64,000 bases of DNA from Clostridiales bacterium. Lineage in GTDB: Bacteria > Bacillota > Clostridia > Oscillospirales > Oscillospiraceae. Shown here piece after piece: positions 16,270 to 24,384 of the stretch; positions within the stretch are counted from its first letter, which is position 1, and every line of letters begins with the position of its first letter. The notes under the pieces were generated by a model. That model was not told the DNA's origin. It did not search any database and saw only the letters and a program-made list of their open reading frames with translations. A program made the translations under genes and the position numbers. Where the stretch lies: positions 1 to 64,000 of the forward strand of contig JAHAEW010000007.1 of assembly GCA_018374635.1 (NCBI GenBank), given 5' to 3'.

Positions 16270-17019
16270 TTAGAGGAAAGCGACCACTTGGTACATGAGG
16301 ATGAAGTGGCAGACGCTGCCCAGGAGGATGAACACGTGGAAGATCTCGTGACAGCCGAAGCGGGGGTTGTTCCGGCCGGGCCACTTGACCGCGTAGAGCA
16401 CGCCGCCCACGGAGTAGAGCACGCCGCCCGCCAGGAGCCAGAAAAATCCGGCGGAGGGGAGCACCCGGGTGAGGGGGACCAGGGCCACCAGCGCCATCCA
16501 CCCCATAAAGAGGCACAGCCCGGAGGTCACCCAGCGGGGGGCGTCGATCCAGGCCACCGCCAGCACAAAGCCCGCCAGGGCCAGCGCCCAGATCAGAGCG
16601 AAGAGGACCCAGCCCCAGAGGCCGTAGGTCCGCAGCGGAACCAGGCAGATGGGGGTATAGGACCCGGCGATGAGGAGATAGATGGAGGTGTGGTCGTATT
16701 TGCGCAGGGCGATGCGGCCCTTGACGCTGGTATTGACGCAGTGGTAGAGGGTACTGGCGGTATAGAGCCCCACCATGGACAGCCCGTAGATCAGAAAGGA
16801 CGCCACATGCCAGGCGTCCAGGCCCAGCAACCAGGCGCGCAGAAGGAGCGCCACGGTGCCCGCCACCCCCAGGAGCGCCCCCAGACCGTGGGTGATGGCC
16901 GACCAGGGCCGCAGGCCGTCATAGGGGTCGCGGCCCTGTTCGGAGATCCGCTTCCGGCGGGGGGAGGTGTGGTAGTAGAGCTCGGAGGAATCTCCGGGCA
17001 GGATATGTTCATGGTTCAT
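16270..17019 (-). CDS. Hemolysin III / YqfA family seven-helix membrane protein
   Basis: 249 aa with seven predicted membrane helices. PAQR/HlyIII hallmarks are present: ITHGLGALLGVAG (Ser/Thr-His), STLYHCVN (SxxxH), KYDHTSIYLLIAGSYTP and the late FGCHEIFHVFIL with paired His, the putative zinc site of this hydrolase-like superfamily. A soluble N-terminal stretch of about 40 residues precedes TM1. Start chosen at ATG 17019, the first with an upstream GGGTGA; ATG 17040 lacks a ribosome site. The physiological role of bacterial members is unsettled. Confidence 0.88.
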   Translation of the reverse strand: MNHEHILPGDSSELYYHTSPRRKRISEQGRDPYDGLRPWSAITHGLGALLGVAGTVALLLRAWLLGLDAWHVASFLIYGLSMVGLYTASTLYHCVNTSVKGRIALRKYDHTSIYLLIAGSYTPICLVPLRTYGLWGWVLFALIWALALAGFVLAVAWIDAPRWVTSGLCLFMGWMALVALVPLTRVLPSAGFFWLLAGGVLYSVGGVLYAVKWPGRNNPRFGCHEIFHVFILLGSVCHFILMYQVVAFL

Positions 17020-17074
17020 AAAAGTCACCCGATCACGCATAGATTGAAAGGCGTGCACCGCCTCTGCTATGGTT

Positions 17075-17104
17075 AGTATAACACACACTTCAAGAAATAG
17101 TCAA
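17075..17104 (-). promoter_or_regulatory. Promoter of the hemolysin-III gene
   Basis: TTGACT (17099-17104), 18 bp, TATACT (17075-17080) reading leftward. Confidence 0.65.
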
Positions 17105-17159
17105 CAGAAGTTTAAGATATAATATTTAAAATTATATTTGAGAGGAGGGAGCGGTACCG

Positions 17160-17687
17160 ATGGAAATGATCTGCGTGGCCGCGGCCTTTCGCGCGCCGGA
17201 GCCCTATCCGGAGATCTGTGCGGAGGGCAGGAATCTCCGCTATGCCCGGGCCATGCTGAGCAATATGGGGGGCGGGACGTCCGAGATGTCCTCGGCGTCT
17301 CTGTATCTGTATGACCAGCTGGTGTGCGCGGGGGAGGAGGAACTGGCCCAGACCTTTCACGAGGTGGCCCTGGTGGAGCTCCACCACCTGGAGATCTTCG
17401 GCGCTCTGGCGGTGCAGCTGGGGGCGGAGCCGCGTCTGTGGAGCGTGCAGCGTGGCCGGCGGGTCTGGTGGTCTCCGGAGTACAATCAGTATAACCGGAT
17501 GATGGGGCCGTTATTACAGTCGGCCGTCCGGGCGGAGGAGGCCTCCATCCGGATCTATGAGAATCAGGCGCGCTGGATCGGGGATGAGAACGTGCGGGCC
17601 AACCTGCGCCGGGTCCTGGCCGACGAGCGGTGCCACCTGGAGCTCTTCCGCCGGCGGTGGCAGGAGCACATGGACCGGCGCAGGTAA
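17160..17687 (+). CDS. Ferritin-like di-iron domain protein
   Basis: 175 aa, nearly all helical. It carries two ExxH-type pairs expected of a four-helix di-iron bundle: VELHHLEIF (about residue 74) and DERCHLELF (about residue 159), plus SEMSSASLYLY and EEASIRIYE helices supplying further Glu. This resembles rubrerythrin-like/Mn-catalase-like clostridial proteins without a rubredoxin tail, so iron storage or peroxide handling is plausible. Start ATG after GAGGAGGG. AT-rich upstream DNA with TATAAT-like words may be its promoter. It ends at a bidirectional terminator shared with rplT. Confidence 0.75.
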   Translation: MEMICVAAAFRAPEPYPEICAEGRNLRYARAMLSNMGGGTSEMSSASLYLYDQLVCAGEEELAQTFHEVALVELHHLEIFGALAVQLGAEPRLWSVQRGRRVWWSPEYNQYNRMMGPLLQSAVRAEEASIRIYENQARWIGDENVRANLRRVLADERCHLELFRRRWQEHMDRRR

Positions 17688-17692
17688 AAAGA

Positions 17693-17728
17693 AACCCGGA
17701 ACTCCAGACGGAGTTCCGGGTTTTCTTT
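17693..17728. terminator. Bidirectional terminator
   Basis: Perfect 13-bp stem AACCCGGAACTCC/GGAGTTCCGGGTT, 4-nt loop, TTCTTT on the plus side and AAAGAAA-type sequence on the minus side; ends both the ferritin-like gene and the infC operon. Confidence 0.9.
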
Positions 17729-17735
17729 GGAAAAC

Positions 17736-18092
17736 TTAGGCCAGCTTGCTCTTGGCCAGCTCGGTGAGCTGGGTGAAAGCGGCCTTGTCGTGGATGGCCA
17801 GCTCGGAGAGCATCTTGCGGTTGATCTCCACACCGGCCTTCTTCAGGCCGTTCATAAAGGTGGAGTAGTTCATGCCGTTCTGCTTGCAGCCGGCGGAGAT
17901 ACGGGCGATCCAGAGCTGACGGAAGTCGCGCTTCTTCAGCCGGCGGCCGGTGTAAGCGTACACCAGGGACTTCATGACCTGCTCCTTGGCCATCTTGAAG
18001 TGCTTGGACTTCGCGCCAAAGTAGCCCTTCGCCAGCTTCAGGGTCTTATTTCTTCTCTTGCGCGTCATCATCGCGCCTTTAACTCTAGCCAT
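17736..18092 (-). CDS. rplT: 50S ribosomal protein L20
   Basis: 118 aa, the normal length. Basic N-terminus MARVKGAMMTRKRRNKTLKL and the GYFGAKSKHFKMAKEQVMKS and LWIARISAGCKQNGMNYS signatures are diagnostic. It binds 23S rRNA early in 50S assembly, and in Firmicutes often represses this operon through the infC leader. Last gene of infC-rpmI-rplT. Confidence 0.98.
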   Translation of the reverse strand: MARVKGAMMTRKRRNKTLKLAKGYFGAKSKHFKMAKEQVMKSLVYAYTGRRLKKRDFRQLWIARISAGCKQNGMNYSTFMNGLKKAGVEINRKMLSELAIHDKAAFTQLTELAKSKLA

Positions 18093-18129
18093 GGTAGATT
18101 AGCCTCCTATATCAATGAGTAAAAAGTTC

Positions 18130-18333
18130 TTATTTATAAGGGATCAGACGCTTGATGGCGGGCTCGTTGGTCTTGTCCGCGTAAGCGCCGGCGCGGAGGC
18201 CTCTCTTCAGCTTGGTGGTCTTGCCGTGACCGTTGAGCAGATGACGCTTGTTGGCGTGGGCGCGCTTGACCTTGCCGGTCTTGGTGAGGTTGAATCTCTT
18301 CTTCGCGCCGCTGTGGGTTTTCAGCTTAGGCAT
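18130..18333 (-). CDS. rpmI: 50S ribosomal protein L35
   Basis: 67 aa, full length, very basic. MPKLKTHSGAKKRFNLTKTG is the invariant N-terminus of L35. It lies 37 bp before rplT and 57 bp after infC, the standard order for this operon. Confidence 0.98.
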   Translation of the reverse strand: MPKLKTHSGAKKRFNLTKTGKVKRAHANKRHLLNGHGKTTKLKRGLRAGAYADKTNEPAIKRLIPYK

Positions 18334-18390
18334 GGTAGTGATCTCCTTTACTTTAACAATATCCAGGATACAGGTAAGAAGGAAGCCCTC

Positions 18391-18921
18391 TTACTTCTTG
18401 TTCTCCTTCGCGGTCTTGGGGGAGAGGAAGATGGACATGTGCCGTCCGTCCAGCTTGGGCTCCTTATCCAACGTGGCGACCTCGCCGCACTCCTCCGCGA
18501 ATTTCACCAGCAGACTTCTGCCGATGTCCGTATGCGCCATCTCACGGCCGCGGAAGCGGACGGTGACCTTGACGCGGTTGCCTTCGCCCAGGAACTTCTG
18601 AGCGTTGCGCAGCTTGACGTTGAAATCGTTCACGTCAATGCTGGGAGACATACGGACTTCCTTGATCTCCACGACGCGCTGATTCTTCTTGGCTTCCTTC
18701 TCCCGCTTGGTCTGCTCGAACTTGAACTTACCGTAGTCCATGAGCTTGCAGACGGGGGGGACGGCGGTGGGGGAAATCTTCACCAGGTCCAGATCGGCCT
18801 CCATGGCCTTCTCCAGCGCCTCGCGGACAGACATGATGCCAAGCTGCTCGCCGGTGGCGGAGACCAGACGGATTTCCTTGTCGCGGATTTCCTCGTTGAT
18901 TTGATGACCCTTGTTGCTGAT
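18391..18921 (-). CDS. infC: Translation initiation factor IF-3, non-AUG start
   Basis: 176 aa when started at ATC (18919-18921). IF-3 binds the 30S subunit, prevents 50S joining and proofreads start codon and initiator tRNA. The N-domain reads ISNKGHQINEEIRDKEIRLV, then GEQLGIMSVREALEKA; the C-domain has VKVTVRFRGREMAHTDIG. The first ATG in frame falls at residue 30, which would delete most of the N-domain. The ATC codon lies nine bases after GGGAGG, where a start belongs. Rare AUU/AUC/AUA starts on infC allow IF-3 to repress its own translation in other bacteria; the same is inferred here. Confidence 0.95.
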   Translation of the reverse strand: MSNKGHQINEEIRDKEIRLVSATGEQLGIMSVREALEKAMEADLDLVKISPTAVPPVCKLMDYGKFKFEQTKREKEAKKNQRVVEIKEVRMSPSIDVNDFNVKLRNAQKFLGEGNRVKVTVRFRGREMAHTDIGRSLLVKFAEECGEVATLDKEPKLDGRHMSIFLSPKTAKENKK

Positions 18922-18953
18922 ACGACAGCACCTCCCATTCTCAATCGCAAAAC

Positions 18954-19017
18954 AAAAAAGCGGCTACCAGCCCGGTACCCGCAATCGCACGAAAAACACC
19001 GCCGGAGACCCGGCGTG
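18954..19017 (-). promoter_or_regulatory. infC operon leader with two terminator-type hairpins
   Basis: Reading leftward after the promoter: CACGCCGG/CCGGCGGTG stem then TTTTT (19017 to 18992), and GCGGGTACC/GGTAGCCGC stem then TTTTTT (18982 to 18954). infC begins about 30 nt later. Position and architecture fit the Firmicutes L20-type leader, in which excess L20 favours termination. Identity as that Rfam family is inferred from context. Confidence 0.65.
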
Positions 19018-19093
19018 TCAGTCAACGATATAAACCTCTTCGCGCGGTGCTGGAGGTGAGGACGGGGACCGTTCTGCTTTATTGTGCTTGACC

Positions 19094-19122
19094 AGTATAG
19101 CAGGATATGGAGCGCTTGTCAA
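19094..19122 (-). promoter_or_regulatory. Promoter of infC-rpmI-rplT
   Basis: Perfect TTGACA (19117-19122), 17 bp, TATACT (19094-19099) reading leftward; leaves a leader of about 165 nt. Confidence 0.85.
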
Positions 19123-19233
19123 CCGGAAAATGAGAAAAGAGGCTTCCCAAAGTGCGGGGCCGGGGCCCTTCCCTTTTTGCGCGGGTTATGGCATAATGAG
19201 ACCAGAAAAGACAGAAAAGGGAGGAAACTGGAA

Positions 19234-21183
19234 ATGAGAGGAGTCCGGTGCATTCCGGTCCTGGCACTGCTGGGCGCGGTGCTGGCAGGGGGCGCGGCCC
19301 CGGCCCAGGCTCAGGGGGAGCGCGATACCCTGCGCATCCTGTTTACCCACGACACCCACGACCACTGGTTCCCCACCGAGTCGGAGGGGGGTGTTTATGG
19401 GGGATACACCCGCCTGGCCACCCTGCTCCGGCGGGAGCGGGAGGCCTTTCCCAGCGGGGCGGGACAGGCCCTGGTGACCCTGGACGCGGGGGACTTTTCC
19501 ATGGGGTCCCTGCTCCAGACCATCTACTCCACCGACGCCCCCGAGCTGCGGGCCCTGGGGGCCATGGGGTATGACGCGACCACCTTTGGAAACCACGAGT
19601 TCGACTACCGCGCCGGGGGCCTTGCGGCCATGCTGGACGCGGCGGTGGAGAGCGGGGACCCCCTCCCCGCCATTGTGGAGGCCAACTACCGCCCTCCGGA
19701 GAGCGACGCCGGGAGCCGGGCGGCCTGGGAGAACTACGGCGTGACCGACTATACCGTGATCGAGCGGGGGCTCTCCGCCGACGGGAGCCCCCTGCGCATC
19801 GCGGTGTTCGGCGTGATGGGGGAGGAGGCCGACTCCAACGCGCCCATGTCCGGCATGGAATTTGAGCCGGTGGCCCAGGCCGCCGAGCGGGTGGTGGAGG
19901 CCATCCGTACCAGGGAGGAGGCCGACTTCATCGTCTGTCTCTCCCACAGCGGCACGGACAACGGAAAAGGGGAGGATTATGAGCTGGCCCGGAAGGTGGA
20001 GGGGATCGACGTGATCCTCTCAGGCCACACCCACACCACGCTGGAGGAGCCCATCCGGGTGGGGGACACCCTCATCGTCTCCTGCGGGGCGGACACGGCC
20101 AACCTGGGGCGGCTGACCGTGGAGCGGAACGAAAACGGCGGGCTGGAGCTGGTGGACTACGCCCTCCTCCCGGTGGATGAGACCGTGCCCGAGGACCCGG
20201 AGATAGCCGCCATGGCGGAGGCCTTTCAGCGAAAGGTGGAGGAGGGATACCTCCGGGCCTACGGTCTCGGGTACGGCCAGGTGCTGGCGGAAAACCCCTG
20301 GTCCTTTCCCGCCATCCACACCTTTGGAGAGGCGCAGCAGGAGGAGCCCCTGGGCAACCTGATCGCCGACTCCTACATCTATGCGGTGAAAGAGGCCGAG
20401 GGGGCGGACTATGTGCCGGTGGACTTCGCCGTGGTGGCCGAGGGCGTGATCCGGGGGTCCTTTACGCCGGGCCCCATCACCACGGCGGACGCCTTCCAGG
20501 TATCCTCCCTGGGGATCGGGGCGGACGGGACGCCGGGCTACCCCCTCATCTCGGCCTACCTGTACGGGCATGAGCTGAAGGACGCCTTTGAGGTGGACGC
20601 CTCGGTTACCCCCCTGATGCCGGAGGCCCAGCTCTACGGCGCGGGGATGGGCTGGAGCCTCAACCCCCACCGGCTGATCTTCAACAAGGTCACCGGCTGC
20701 TGGCAGGTGCTGGAGGACGGGAAGCGGGTTCCCATCGAGGACGGCCGGCTCTACCGGGTGGTGACGGGGCTCTACTGCGGGCAGATGCTGGGGACGGTCA
20801 ACGGCCAGTCCTTCGGCATCCTGGGCATCACGCCGCGGGACGAGCACGGCGCGCCGGTGGAGGACCTGGAGGCGCGGATCGTCCACAACGCCGGCGGCGC
20901 GGAGGTGAAGGAGTGGTACGCCCTGGCCTCCTACCTCCAGTCCATGGGGACGGTGGACGGGCGCTATGCCGCCCCCGAGGGGCGCAAGCAGGTGCTTCCC
21001 TCCTGGAATCCGGTGGACCTGCTCCGTTCCCCCAACTGGGTGGGCCTGGCCGTGTACGGCGCGGCGCTGGGCCTCGCGGCGGTCCTGACGGTGCTGGTGT
21101 GGTCCGGGCGGGGAAGGAGAAAACGCCGGGCCTGCGGAAAAGGGCGGGGCCGCGGCGGCGGATACCGGCCCTACCGGGGGTGA
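19234..21183 (+). CDS. Cell-surface 5'-nucleotidase / cyclic phosphodiesterase (UshA family)
   Basis: 649 aa. Signal peptide (residues 1-25, ending near AQA), a metallophosphatase domain with FTHDTHDHW, DAGDFSMG, FGNHEFDY, CLSHSG and LSGHTHTT metal-site motifs, then the C-terminal 5'-nucleotidase domain (ADSYIYAVKE onward). A C-terminal hydrophobic helix (VGLAVYGAALGLAAVLTVLV) and an Arg/Gly-rich tail anchor it in the membrane. It should dephosphorylate extracellular nucleotides for salvage. Start is ATG behind GGGAGG; the frame is open 150 bases further upstream through the infC promoter, which is not coding. Confidence 0.9.
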   Translation: MRGVRCIPVLALLGAVLAGGAAPAQAQGERDTLRILFTHDTHDHWFPTESEGGVYGGYTRLATLLRREREAFPSGAGQALVTLDAGDFSMGSLLQTIYSTDAPELRALGAMGYDATTFGNHEFDYRAGGLAAMLDAAVESGDPLPAIVEANYRPPESDAGSRAAWENYGVTDYTVIERGLSADGSPLRIAVFGVMGEEADSNAPMSGMEFEPVAQAAERVVEAIRTREEADFIVCLSHSGTDNGKGEDYELARKVEGIDVILSGHTHTTLEEPIRVGDTLIVSCGADTANLGRLTVERNENGGLELVDYALLPVDETVPEDPEIAAMAEAFQRKVEEGYLRAYGLGYGQVLAENPWSFPAIHTFGEAQQEEPLGNLIADSYIYAVKEAEGADYVPVDFAVVAEGVIRGSFTPGPITTADAFQVSSLGIGADGTPGYPLISAYLYGHELKDAFEVDASVTPLMPEAQLYGAGMGWSLNPHRLIFNKVTGCWQVLEDGKRVPIEDGRLYRVVTGLYCGQMLGTVNGQSFGILGITPRDEHGAPVEDLEARIVHNAGGAEVKEWYALASYLQSMGTVDGRYAAPEGRKQVLPSWNPVDLLRSPNWVGLAVYGAALGLAAVLTVLVWSGRGRRKRRACGKGRGRGGGYRPYRG

Positions 21184-21226
21184 GCGCGCCGGATAAACAA
21201 CATAGATCAAAAGGGAAAACAATAAG

Positions 21227-21958
21227 ATGAAAGAAAACCACTACGACAACGAGACGTTTTTTGAAGCGTACAGCCGCTTTCCCCGCTCCGTGCAGGGGCT
21301 GCGGGCTGCGGGCGAGTGGCATGAGCTGAAAAAGCTCCTGCCCGATTTCACGGACAAGCGGGTGCTGGATCTGGGCTGTGGGTTCGGGTGGCACTGCCGC
21401 TATGCCGCGGAGCAGGGGGCCCGCTCGGTCCTGGGGACCGACCTCTCGGAGAAAATGCTGGAGCGGGCCAGGAAGATGACCCAGGACCCCCGTATCACCT
21501 ACCGCCGGGCGGCCATGGAGGACCTGGAGGGGGAGCCGGGCTCCTTTGACGTAGTCCTCAGTTCTCTGGCCCTGCACTATGTGGACGGCCTGCGTCCGGT
21601 CTTTCAGAAGGTCCACGGCCTGCTGGCGCCGGGCGGGGTGTTCGTGTACTCCTGTGAGCACCCGGTCTTTACCGCGGAGGGGAGCCAGGAGTGGTGCTGT
21701 GACGAGCGCGGCCGGCCGGTCCACTGGCCGGTGGACCGGTACTTTGCAGGGGGGAAGCGCACCGCCCATTTCCTGGGCTGCGAGGTGGTGAAATACCACC
21801 ACACCCTGACGGACTGGCTCAACACGCTGCTGGAGACCGGCTTTGTCCTCGAGCGGGTGGTGGAGCCAATGCCCGACCCGGCCCTCATGGACGTGCCGGG
21901 CATGGCGGACGAGCTGCGCCGCCCCATGATGCTGCTGGTGCGGGGAAGAAGAATATAA
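21227..21958 (+). CDS. Class I SAM-dependent methyltransferase
   Basis: 243 aa. Motif I VLDLGCGFGWHCRYAAEQGA, motif II GTDLSEKMLERAR, then FDVVLSSLALHYV and the post-III strand LLAPGGVFVYSCEHPVF are all in order. A small-molecule methylase of the Methyltransf_11/25 type; the substrate is unknown. It starts 43 bp after the nucleotidase gene with AAAGGGAA upstream, so it may be co-transcribed. Ends at a strong hairpin. Confidence 0.88.
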   Translation: MKENHYDNETFFEAYSRFPRSVQGLRAAGEWHELKKLLPDFTDKRVLDLGCGFGWHCRYAAEQGARSVLGTDLSEKMLERARKMTQDPRITYRRAAMEDLEGEPGSFDVVLSSLALHYVDGLRPVFQKVHGLLAPGGVFVYSCEHPVFTAEGSQEWCCDERGRPVHWPVDRYFAGGKRTAHFLGCEVVKYHHTLTDWLNTLLETGFVLERVVEPMPDPALMDVPGMADELRRPMMLLVRGRRI

Positions 21959-21971
21959 TAGAAAGAGAATG

Positions 21972-22003
21972 GGGGCGCTCCGGCAGTATCACCGGAGCGC
22001 CCC
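21972..22003. terminator. Strong hairpin between convergent genes
   Basis: Perfect 12-bp stem GGGGCGCTCCGG/CCGGAGCGCCCC with an 8-nt loop between the methyltransferase and sigG stops. It lacks a clear U-tract on either side, so termination strength is uncertain. Confidence 0.6.
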
Positions 22004-22051
22004 TCGCGTCAGTCTGTCCAGAAAGCGTATTCGTGTCTTTTTGAAAAGCCC

Positions 22052-22822
22052 TTACATATTTTTGCGCAGCTGTTTGATGGCATTTTTCTCCAGGCGGGAG
22101 ACCTGGGCCTGGGAGATGCCCACTTCGGTGGAGACTTCCATCTGGGTCCGCCCCTCGAAAAAGCGCAGGTTGAGGATGTGCCGCTCCCGGTCGGAGAGCT
22201 GGGCCATGGCCTCCTTGAGGGCGATGTGCTCCAGCCAGTTCTCGTCGGTATTCTTGGCGTCCCGCACCTGGTCCATGACGCAGATGGCGTCTCCGCCGTC
22301 GGAGTAGACCGGCTCATAGAGGGAGACCGGGTCCACGATGGCGTCCAGGGCGAAGATGATCTCCTCCCGGCGCACGTCCAGGGCCTTGGCGATCTCCTCG
22401 ATGGAGGGCTCCCGCTGGTGCTGGGAGAGAAACGCCTCCTTGACCTGCAAGACCTTGTAGGCGGTGTCCCGCATGGAGCGGGAGACCCGCATGGCGCTGT
22501 TGTCCCGCAGATAGCGGCGGATCTCCCCCACGATCATGGGCACGCCGTAGGTGGAGAAGCGTACGTCCAGATCGGTGTTGAAGTTGTCGATGGCCTTGAT
22601 GAGCCCGATGCACCCCACCTGAAAGAGATCGTCCACGTTCTCGCCACGACCGGAAAATTTCTGGATGACCGAGAGGACCAGCCGGAGATTACCGGCGATC
22701 AGGGCCTCCCGGGCGGCGGCGTCCCCGGCCTTGGCCTTTTTCAGCAGCGCCATGGTCTCCTCATTTTTGAGGACCTTGAGCTTGGACGTGTTGACGCCGC
22801 AGATTTCCACTTTTCCTATCAT
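22052..22822 (-). CDS. sigG: Late forespore sigma factor SigG
   Basis: 256 aa, directs late gene expression in the forespore after engulfment. The diagnostic N-terminus KVEICGVNTSKLKVLKNEET (bound by anti-sigma factors) is intact. Region 2 has NLRLVLSVIQKF, DDLFQVGCIGLIKAIDNF and VRFSTYGVPMIVGEIRRYLR; region 4 has LSDRERHILNLRFFEGRTQ and GISQAQVSRLEKNA. Start ATG 22822 with AGGAGGG eight bases upstream; an upstream ATG at 22885 overlaps the promoter. sigE/spoIIGA are not adjacent as they are in Bacillus. Shows the host is an endospore former. Confidence 0.97.
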   Translation of the reverse strand: MIGKVEICGVNTSKLKVLKNEETMALLKKAKAGDAAAREALIAGNLRLVLSVIQKFSGRGENVDDLFQVGCIGLIKAIDNFNTDLDVRFSTYGVPMIVGEIRRYLRDNSAMRVSRSMRDTAYKVLQVKEAFLSQHQREPSIEEIAKALDVRREEIIFALDAIVDPVSLYEPVYSDGGDAICVMDQVRDAKNTDENWLEHIALKEAMAQLSDRERHILNLRFFEGRTQMEVSTEVGISQAQVSRLEKNAIKQLRKNM

Positions 22823-22858
22823 TGAGCGGTCCCTCCTGTGCAGAAACGGTCTGTTCCT

Positions 22859-22887
22859 CAGTATTTCCGGGCGGAGAAGGAACATAC
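22859..22887 (-). promoter_or_regulatory. Candidate SigF/SigG-type promoter of sigG
   Basis: Reading leftward, GTATG (22883-22887) and GGAAATACT (within 22859-22868). The latter fits the forespore -10 pattern GGnnAnAnT exactly; the spacer is 14 bp. Agrees with sigG being made by SigF and itself in Bacillus. Confidence 0.5.
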
Positions 22888-22990
22888 CGCTGGGCCGGGG
22901 CGATATTTTTTATTGTGGGACCCGATTCGATGGATTTTGCGGGAGAAGGGGGAGGACACAAAAAAGCCGGAGCGATCTGGAAAAAATCAC

Positions 22991-23019
22991 TTGCCAAACC
23001 GGGGATGGCGTGCTATAAT
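22991..23019 (+). promoter_or_regulatory. Promoter of tRNA-Gly
   Basis: TTGCCA (22991-22996), 17 bp, TATAAT (23014-23019), 21 bp before the mature tRNA. Confidence 0.8.
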
Positions 23020-23040
23020 ATCCAAGTCGGTAACCAAGAT

Positions 23041-23114
23041 GCAGGTGTAGTTCAATGGTAGAATGTCAGCTTCCCAAGCTGAACACGCGGGTTCGATTCC
23101 CGTCACCTGCTCCA
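23041..23114 (+). tRNA. tRNA-Gly(CCC)
   Basis: 74 nt cloverleaf: acceptor GCAGGTG/CACCTGC, anticodon loop TTCCCAA in the stem TCAGC/GCTGA giving anticodon CCC, T arm GGGTTCGATTCCC, and an encoded CCA. Stand-alone gene with promoter and terminator. Confidence 0.95.
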
Positions 23115-23115
23115 T

Positions 23116-23154
23116 GTCGGAGCAAGCGTGTATGTGCTTGCTCCGACTTTTTTT
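23116..23154 (+). terminator. Terminator of tRNA-Gly
   Basis: Perfect 12-bp stem GTCGGAGCAAGC/GCTTGCTCCGAC, 8-nt loop, then seven T. It begins two bases after the CCA end. Confidence 0.95.
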
Positions 23155-23259
23155 CCATATCGAACGGCCCTGGCGCCGCGGTATGATGCTTTCGGGGCCG
23201 TCCGGCGGACTGCGTGCAGCGGGGCCAGCCGCATGCCGCCCCTCTTTCCGGGACCCAAC

Positions 23260-23302
23260 ACCGCGGGGAGCCTTTTGATCGGGGCTTCCCGCGGTATTTT
23301 TC
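23260..23302 (+). terminator. Second intrinsic terminator in the tRNA-Gly/murB gap
   Basis: Stem ACCGCGGG/CCCGCGGT extended by AGCC/GGCT, followed by ATTTTTC. No gene is visible between it and the tRNA terminator (23155-23260), so it may end an unannotated short transcript or act as backup. Confidence 0.7.
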
Positions 23303-23440
23303 TGTCCGGAGGATTTCGGGCATCCTATTCTAATTTAAGGAAAAAGCTGTTATAATAAGAGTTATGGAATGACCGGGGCCGCAGGGGGCTCTGCGGGGGA
23401 ACCGTGGTCCGGCGGGTCAGATTGTAGTTTGGAGGTTTCC

Positions 23441-24355
23441 ATGGACGTTTATTCCGCATTGATCCAAGCACTCAGAGAGAGGTTTCCCGGCATGGAGCTG
23501 CGTGAGCGGGAGCCGATGGAGCGGCACACCTCCTTTCGGATCGGGGGGCCCGCCCGTCTGATGGCGCTGCCCCGCAGCGAGGAGGAGGCGGCGGGTGTGG
23601 TCCAGGCCGCCCGCGCCCATGGGATCGAGCCCTTTTTCATGGGCAACGGTTCCAACCTCCTGGTATCGGACGCCGGATATGAGGGCGTGATCCTCAAGAC
23701 CTTTGACGGGATGGACTGTCTCTCGGCCGAGGAGGACGTGATCCGGGCCGGAAGCGGGGTGCTGCTCTCCCGGCTGGCCCATTTCGCCCTGGAGCACGGA
23801 TTGACCGGGCTGGAATTTGCCCACGGCATCCCCGGCACGGTGGGGGGCGCCCTGCTGATGAACGCGGGGGCCTACGGCGGGGAGATGTGCCAGGTCGCAG
23901 AGGAGACCCGGGTCCTCACGCCGGAGGGGACGGTCCGCGCCGTGCGGGGGGAGGAGCAGGGCTTCTCCTACCGGCACAGCGCCTTCTCCGACGGCGCGCG
24001 CCTGATCCTGGGCGGGACCTTCCGCCTGGAACGGGGAGAGCGCAGCGAGATCCGCGCCAGGATGGAGGACCTCTCCGCCCGCCGCCGGGAGAAGCAGCCC
24101 CTGGAGCACCCCAGCGCGGGCAGCACCTTCAAGCGGCCCGAGGGGCACTTTGCCGCCGCTCTCATCGAGCGCTGCGGCCTGAAGGGCAAGCGCGTGGGGG
24201 GCGCCCAGGTGTCGGAGAAGCACGCGGGCTTTGTCGTCAACCGGGGCGGGGCCACCTGCGCCGACGTGATGGACCTGACCGCCCACATCCGGGAGACCGT
24301 CTTCCGGGAGACCGGCGTGACGCTGGAGATGGAGGTACGCACCCTGGGGATCTGA
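23441..24355 (+). CDS. murB: UDP-N-acetylenolpyruvoylglucosamine reductase
   Basis: 304 aa, FAD/NADPH enzyme making UDP-MurNAc for peptidoglycan. Type II (short) MurB: RHTSFRIGGPARLMALP and FFMGNGSNLLVSD bind FAD; GLTGLEFAHGIPGTVGGALL and the YRHSAF catalytic-loop Tyr/Arg follow. The proton-donor Ser is in HPSAGSTFKRPEG and the final Glu region is LIERCGLKG. Start ATG has GGAGG five bases upstream. First gene of murB-rapZ-yvcK-whiA, preceded by TATAAT at 23351-23356 with a weak -35. Confidence 0.97.
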   Translation: MDVYSALIQALRERFPGMELREREPMERHTSFRIGGPARLMALPRSEEEAAGVVQAARAHGIEPFFMGNGSNLLVSDAGYEGVILKTFDGMDCLSAEEDVIRAGSGVLLSRLAHFALEHGLTGLEFAHGIPGTVGGALLMNAGAYGGEMCQVAEETRVLTPEGTVRAVRGEEQGFSYRHSAFSDGARLILGGTFRLERGERSEIRARMEDLSARRREKQPLEHPSAGSTFKRPEGHFAAALIERCGLKGKRVGGAQVSEKHAGFVVNRGGATCADVMDLTAHIRETVFRETGVTLEMEVRTLGI

Positions 24356-24384
24356 GAGGGTCCCGCGGGAGAGAGGAGCGAGGG

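Noticed and set aside
23066..23323. Minus-strand ORF ending GDGNRTRVFSLGS
   Set aside because: This is the well-known false translation of the antisense of a tRNA gene (here tRNA-Gly).
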